A stretch of 64,000 nucleotides of DNA from Delphinus delphis (lineage: Eukaryota; Chordata; Mammalia; Artiodactyla; Delphinidae): NCBI RefSeq assembly GCF_949987515.2, contig NC_082698.1:4936455-5000454 (forward strand), read 5' to 3'. The notes under the pieces are model-generated. The model did no database searches, was not told where the DNA came from, and saw only the letters and a list, made by a program, of their open reading frames with translations. Positions 58,445 to 64,000 of the stretch are shown piece after piece. Both the position numbers and the translations under genes were made by a program. Every line of letters begins with the position of its first letter. Position 1 is the first letter of the stretch.

Positions 58445-59528
58445 GTGGGAAACACAAGAGAAGAAAAGAACCTACAAAAACAAACCCAAAACAATTAAGA
58501 AAATGGTAACAGGAACATACATATTGATAATTACCTTAAACGTGAATGGATTAAATGCTCCAACCAAAAGACACAGGCTTGCTGAATGGATACAAAAACA
58601 AGACCCATATATACGCTGTCTACAAGAGACCCACTTCAGACCTAGGGATATATACAGGCTGAAAGTGAGGGGATGGAAAAAGATATTCCATGCAAATGGA
58701 AATCAAAAGAAAGCTGGAGTATTAATACTCATATCAGATAAAATAGACTTTAAAATAAAGAATGTTACAAGAGACAAGGAAGGACACTATGTAATGATCA
58801 AGGTATCAATCCAAGAAGAAGACACAACAATTATAAATATATATGCACCCAACATAGCAGCACCTCAATACATAAGGCAACTGCTAACAGCTCTAAAAGA
58901 GGAAATTGACAGTAACACAATAGGAAATTGACAGTAACACAGTAACACAATAATCGACAGTAACACCTCACTTACACCAATGGACAGATCATCCAAACAG
59001 AAAATTAATAAGGAAACACAAACTTTAAACGATACAACAGACCAGATAGATTTAATTGATATTTATAGGACATTCCATCCAAAAACAGCAGACTACACTT
59101 TCTTCTCAAGTGCGCATGGAACATTCTCCAGGATAGATCACATCTTGGGTCACAAATCAAGCCTCAGTAAATTTAAGAAAATTGAAATCATATCAAGCAT
59201 CTTTTCTGACCACAACGCTGTGAGATTAGAAATCAATTACAGGAAAAAAAATGTAAAAAACACAAACACATGGAGGCTAAACAATACGTTACTAAATAAT
59301 CAAGAGATCACTGAAAAAATCAAAGAGGAAATCAAAAAATACCTAGAGACAAATGACAATGAAAACACGACGATCCAAAACCTATGGGATGGAGCAAAAG
59401 CATTTCTAATAGGGAAGTTTATAGCTATACAAGCCTACCTCAAGAAACAAGGAAAATCTCAAATAAACAATCTAACCTTACACCTAAAGGAACTAGAGAA
59501 AGAAGGACAAACAAAACCCAAAGTTAGC

Positions 59529-59604
59529 AAACAAATATCGTATATTAATGCACGTATGTGGAACCTAGAAAAATGGTACAGATGAACCGGTATGCAGGGC
59601 AGAA
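59529..59604 (+). repeat. Copy of the L1 3' UTR inserted inside L1 ORF2
   Basis: These 76 bases match 62811-62886 of the same element at 75 of 76 positions; the only difference is C at 59588 against T at 62870. ORF2 reads normally on both sides (KEGQTKPKVS before, RRKEIIKIS after), so the copy is an insertion. It introduces the in-frame stop at 59583-59585. Confidence 0.88.
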
Positions 59605-61293
59605 GGAAAGAAATCATCAAGATCAGCACAGAAATAAATGAAATAGAAACAAAGAAAACAGCAGCAAAGATCAATAAAACGAAAAGCTGGTTCTTTGAGA
59701 AGATAAACAAAATTGATAAACGATTAGTCAGACTCAAGAAAAAGAGGGAGAGGATTCAAATCAATAAAATTAGAAATGGAAATGGAGAAGTTACAACAGA
59801 CACCACAGAAATACAAAGCATCCTAAGAGACTAGTACAAGCAACTCTATATCAATAACATGGACAACCTGGAAGAAATGGACAAATTCTTAGAAAGGTAT
59901 TACCTTCCAAGACTGAACCAGGAAGAAATAGAAAATATGAACAGACCAATCACAAGTCATGAAATTGAAACTGTGATTAAAAACCTTCCAACAAACAAAA
60001 GTCCAGGACCAGATGGCTTTACAGGTAAATTCTATCAAACATTTAGAGAAGAACTAACACCCATCCTTCTCAAACTCTTCCAAAATATTGCAGAGAAAAC
60101 TCCCAAACTCATTCTATGAGGCCACCATCACCCTGACACCAAAACCAGACAAAGATACCACAAAAAAAGAAACTTACAGACCAATATCACTGATAAATAT
60201 AGATGCAAAAATCCTCAACAAAACGCTAGCAAACAGAATCCAACAACATATTAAAAGGATCATACACCATGATAAATGGGATTTATCCCAGGGATGCAAC
60301 GTTTCTTCAATATACGCAAATCAATCATTGTGATACACCATATTAACAAACTGAAGAATAAAAACCGTATGATCATGTCAATAGATGCAGAAAAAGCTTT
60401 TGACAAAATTCAACACCCATTTATGATACAAACTCTCCAGAAAGTGGGCATAGAGAGAACCTACCTCAACATAATAAAGGCCATATACGACAAACCCACA
60501 GCAAACATCATTCTCAATGGTGAAAAACTGAAAGCATTTCCTCTAAGATCGGGAATAAGACAAGGATGTCCACTCTCACCACTATTATTCAACATAGTTT
60601 TGGAAGTCCTAGCCACAGCAATCACAGAAGAAAAAGAAATAAAAGGAATCCAAATAGGAAAAGAAGAAGTAAAACTGTCACTGTTTGCAGACGACATGAT
60701 AATATACATAGAGAATCCTAAAGATGCCACCAGAAAACTACTAGAGCTAATCAATGAATTTGGTAAAGTTGCAGGATACAAAATTAATGCATAGAAGTCT
60801 CTTTCATTCCTATACACTAATGATGAAAAATCTGAAAGAGAAATTAAGGAAACACTCCCATTTACCAGTGCAACAAAAAGAATAAAATACCCAGGAATAA
60901 ACCTACCTAGGGAGACTGAAGACCTGTATGCAGAAAATGATAAGACACTGATGAAAGAAATTAAAGGTGATACCAACAGATGGAGAGATATACCATGTTC
61001 TTGGATTGGAAGTATCAATATTGTGAAAATGACTATACTACCCAAAGCAATCTACAGATACAATGCAACCCCTATCAAATGACCAATGGCATTTTTTACA
61101 GAACTAGATACAAAAAAATCTTAAAATTTGTATGCAGACACAAAAGTCAAGGCAGTCTTGAGGGAAAAAAGCGGAGCTGGAGGAATCAGACTCCCTGACT
61201 TCAGACTATACTACAAAGCTACAGTAATCAAGACAGTATGGTACTGGCACAAAAACAGAACTATAGATCAATGGAACAAGATAGAAAGCCCAG

Positions 61294-61503
61294 GGCTTCC
61301 CTGGTGGCGCAGTGGTTGAGAGTCCGCCTGCCGAGGCAGGGGACGCGGGTTCGTGCCCCGGTCCGGGAGGATCCCACATGCCGCGGAGAGGCTGGGCCCG
61401 TGAGCCATGGCCGCTGGGCCTGCGCGTCCGGAGCCTGTGCTCCACAACGGGAGAGGCCACAGCAGTGAGAGGCCCGCGTACCGCAAAAAAAAAAAAAAAA
61501 AAA
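61294..61503 (+). mobile_element. CHR-type tRNA-derived SINE nested in L1
   Basis: The element starts gggcttccctggtggcgcag and ends ccgc plus an A-tail. It is flanked by the duplication aagatagaaagcccag (61278-61293 and 61504-61519). It lies in the same orientation as the host L1 and must be younger than it. Confidence 0.95.
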
Positions 61504-61790
61504 AAGATAGAAAGCCCAGAGATAAACCCACGCACCTATGGTCAACTGATCTATGACAAAGGAGGGAAGGATATACAATGGAGAAAAGACAGTCTCTTCA
61601 ATAAGTGGTGCTGGGAAAATTGGACAGCTACATGTAAAAGAATGAAATTAGAACACTCCCTAACAGCATACACAAAAATAAACTGAAAATGAATTAGAGA
61701 CCTAAATGTAAGACTGGACACTATAAAACTCTTAGAGGAAAACATAGGAAGAACACTCTGACATAAATCACAGCAAGACCTGTTTTGATC

Positions 61791-62005
61791 GGGCTTCCCT
61801 GGTGGTGCAGTGGTTGAGAGTCCGCCTGCCGATGCAGGGGACATGGGTTTGTGCCCCGGTCCGGGAAGACCCCACATGCCGCGGAGCGGCTGGGCCCGTG
61901 AGCCATGGCCGCTGAGCCTGCGCATCCGGAGCCTGTGCTCCACAATGGGAGAGGCCACAACAGTGAGAGGCCCGTGTATTGCAAAAAAAAGAAAAGAAAA
62001 AAAAA
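61791..62005 (+). mobile_element. CHR-type SINE nested in L1 (second)
   Basis: Same family as the copy 500 bp upstream. The flanking duplication is aagacct-g/t-ttttgatc (61775-61790 and 62006-62021) with one mismatch. The tail is A-rich with G interruptions. Confidence 0.95.
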
Positions 62006-62850
62006 AAGACCTTTTTTGATCCACCTCCTAGAGTAATGGATATAAAAACAAAAATAAACAAATGAGACCTAAGGAAACTTCAATGCTTTTGCACAGCAAA
62101 GGAAACCATAAACAAGACAAAAAGACAACCCTCATAATGGGAGGAACTATTTGCAAATGAATCAACAAAGGATTAATCTCCAAAATATATAAACAGCTCA
62201 TGCAGCTCAGTATTAGAAAAACAAACAACCCAATCCAAAAATAGGCAGAAGAACTAAATAGACATTTCTCCAAAGAAGACATACAGATGGCCAAGAAGCA
62301 TATGAAAAGCTGCTCAGCATCACTAATTATTAGAGAAATGCAAATCAAAACTACAATGAGGTATCACCTCACACCAGTTAGAATGGGCATCATCAGAAAA
62401 TCTACAAACAACAAATGCTGGAGAGGGTGTGGAGAAAAGGGAATCCTCTTGCACTGTTGGTGGGAATGTAAATTGATACAGCCACTATGGAGAACAGTAT
62501 GGAGGTTCCTTAAAAAACTAAAAACAGAACTACCATACAACCCAGCAATCCCACTACTGGGCATATACCCAGAGAAAACCATAATTCAAAAAGACACATG
62601 CACCCCAATGTTCATTGCAGCACTATTTACAATAGGCAGGTCACGGAAGCAACCTAAATGCCCATCAACAGACAAATGGATAAAGAAGATGTGGTACATG
62701 TATACAATGGAATATTACTCAGCCATAAAGAGGAACGAAATTGGGTCATTTTTAGAGACGTGGATGGATCTAGAGACTGTCATACAGAGTGACGTAAGTC
62801 AGAAAGAGAAAAACAAATATCGTATATTAATGCACGTATGTGGAACCTAG

Positions 62851-63070
62851 AAAAATGGTACAGATGAACTGGTATGCAGGGCAGAAAGTGAGACACAGGT
62901 GTAGAGAACAAACGTATGGACACCAAGGGGGGAAAGTGGCGGGGGTGGTGGTGGTGGGATGAATAGGGAGATGGGATTGACATATATACACTAATATGTA
63001 TAAAATGGATAACTAATAAGAACCTGCTGTATAAAAAAATAAATTAAATAAAATTAAAATTAAAAAAAAA
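62851..63070 (+). repeat. L1 3' UTR and A-tail
   Basis: After the ORF2 stop the sequence carries a G-rich tract (62935-62960, ggcgggggtggtggtggtggg), the typical L1 ending and an A-rich tail to about 63070. The G-rich tract is a known L1 3' UTR feature that can form a quadruplex. Confidence 0.85.
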
Positions 63071-63086
63071 AAAGAATTCAAGAGAG

Positions 63087-64000
63087 CCTGAGATTAAGGT
63101 GGGGCCTCAGAGCCTGAGCACGACTTTCCAAGCTGGCTCCTACGGGTCACAGCCAAGAGATGAGCAGAACCAGAGGGGAGAGGGTCCAGACCAAAGCAGA
63201 GGCATCCAAGGCTCTGGGCCTCCCCTGGTGCTGAGAGGGTGGAGGTGGTGGCTGGACTCCCCCCCTGGAACGTTTGCAGTTGTCGTGTGCACAACGAGCT
63301 GTCAACGGATGACAGGGCAGAGCATGCAGAGTGGTCCTCCTAAAGGCTGGAGTCTGTCCCTCTCAAATGCCACTTCTGTCACCTCCACGAAGTCTGGAGA
63401 GTGCACCTGGGGGTTGTTTTGGGTGGCTGGGCTGGGCGACCTCGAGGGAGGATGATACGTAGGTAAGCATTCCTCTCTACTCAGGCTGTCTCACTGAGAC
63501 CTGTCTCGTGACTCTGTAAATGTGTGTCAGGAACGTTCTGATTCCAAGACGGCACTGGTCTCCATACCTTCAGAGATTCAACAAGTGTGTTCTGAGTGGC
63601 AACTGAATCACAGAAAGGCGTCAATGGGTAGTGTGATGCTGCAGCTGGTTCTTGAAGCCCTCCACCTCCCCCCACCCATCTTCTTGCCCCATCTTAGGGC
63701 TGTCTCAACATCAATGAAAACTGCCACAAGGTTTTCCTTGTTGCGAGGAGCAGAACCCACAGAACCCGAGAAACAGGAGGCTGGGGGCTCGTGCTTCTCC
63801 TCCTTGGACTTGGTTGCTGTTTCATCAGGGACCCTGGGCAAGAGGGTCAAGGCCAGCTGGTCATGAGTTAGGGGCAGCCCTGTTATCTTCCCTGACCCTG
63901 GACGGATGCCAGAGTGCAAGGGTGGGGGGGGGAGAAAGGGGAAGAGAAGATACACAAACAGATGCGTCCTAGAGCCTCAGCTCAAAGCCAAATTAAAATC
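63087..64000 (-). other. DOCK1: DOCK1 intron beyond the L1
   Basis: No exon matching the DOCK1 sequence expected just before the first exon of the window is visible here. Frames at 63099-63955 have no domain I recognise. The intron that starts at 57039 therefore continues past 64000. Confidence 0.7.

Larger units (their letters stand above)
58503..62850 (+). pseudogene. L1 ORF2 (endonuclease/reverse transcriptase), multiply disrupted
   Basis: ORF2p would nick the target site and reverse-transcribe L1 RNA. The N-terminal endonuclease reads ITLNVNGLNAPTKRHR and LQETHFR (catalytic Asn and Glu), then SDHNAVR (catalytic His). The central GDFN-type segment with the catalytic Asp/Asn is lost near 58920-58975, where gacagtaacaca is repeated. 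The RT domain (60276-60794) keeps [13 protein letters not shown] and the FADD active site. The C-terminus (62287-62850) keeps the cysteine-rich [19 protein letters not shown]. Stops or frameshifts occur near 58931, 59585, 60117, 60280, 60794 and 61080, plus two SINE insertions and a 76-bp insert at 59529-59604. Confidence 0.9.
57450..63070 (+). mobile_element. L1 retrotransposon, 5'-truncated at ORF1 leader, with target-site duplications
   Basis: A cetartiodactyl-type L1 lies antisense to DOCK1 in an intron. It starts in the short leader before ORF1, contains degenerate ORF1 and ORF2 and a 3' UTR, and ends in an A-tail. It is flanked by 16-bp direct repeats with one mismatch (57434-57449 and 63071-63086, aaagaattcaag-g/a-gag), which fixes its limits. 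Two CHR SINEs with their own duplications interrupt ORF2 (61294-61503 and 61791-62005). Frameshifts and stops make it incapable of moving itself. Confidence 0.93.

Overview
The window is nuclear DNA from a mammal, almost certainly a cetacean. At least ten copies of a tRNA-Glu-derived SINE of the CHR type are scattered through it on both strands. Most are the roughly 200 bp form typical of whales and dolphins, with tRNA-like A and B boxes and a short A-rich tail. Older mammalian repeats (L1, MIR, L2, MaLR LTRs, hAT elements) make up much of the rest. Nothing suggests a bacterial or viral replicon.

The only protein-coding gene I can support is the 3' end of DOCK1 (DOCK180, a Rac guanine-nucleotide exchange factor), on the minus strand. 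Twelve exons between 57038 and 18537 join in frame, with consistent codon phase at every junction, into the last 512 residues plus the stop codon. If the last residue is set to human 1865, the Ile-Ser-Pro triplet of exon 48641-48817 falls exactly at 1487-1489, the site of the classic GEF-dead mutant, so this part has no net indel. The exons encode most of the catalytic DHR-2/DOCKER domain (57038-41966), then a serine-rich linker, a lysine-rich lipid-binding stretch and the proline-rich CRK-binding tail. A 3' UTR of about 1.1 kb probably ends near 17450.

Layout: 1-17450 is intergenic DNA downstream of DOCK1, with repeats, a 10-bp minisatellite, candidate CTCF and TATA motifs, and a non-repetitive motif-rich stretch just past the gene end (16300-17450). 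From 17450 to 57038 lie the exons and introns. From 57039 to 64000 is intron, mostly filled by one L1 (57450-63070) with intact target-site duplications and two nested SINEs.

The most interesting points concern splicing and transposon biology. The 134-bp intron at 56763-56896 has the signature of a U12-type (minor spliceosome) intron. The intron at 47641-48640 uses a GC donor. A 76-bp piece of the L1's own 3' UTR is duplicated inside its ORF2. A short L1 insertion at 41107-41236 shows the inversion pattern of twin priming. I found no evidence of a wholly new biological system.
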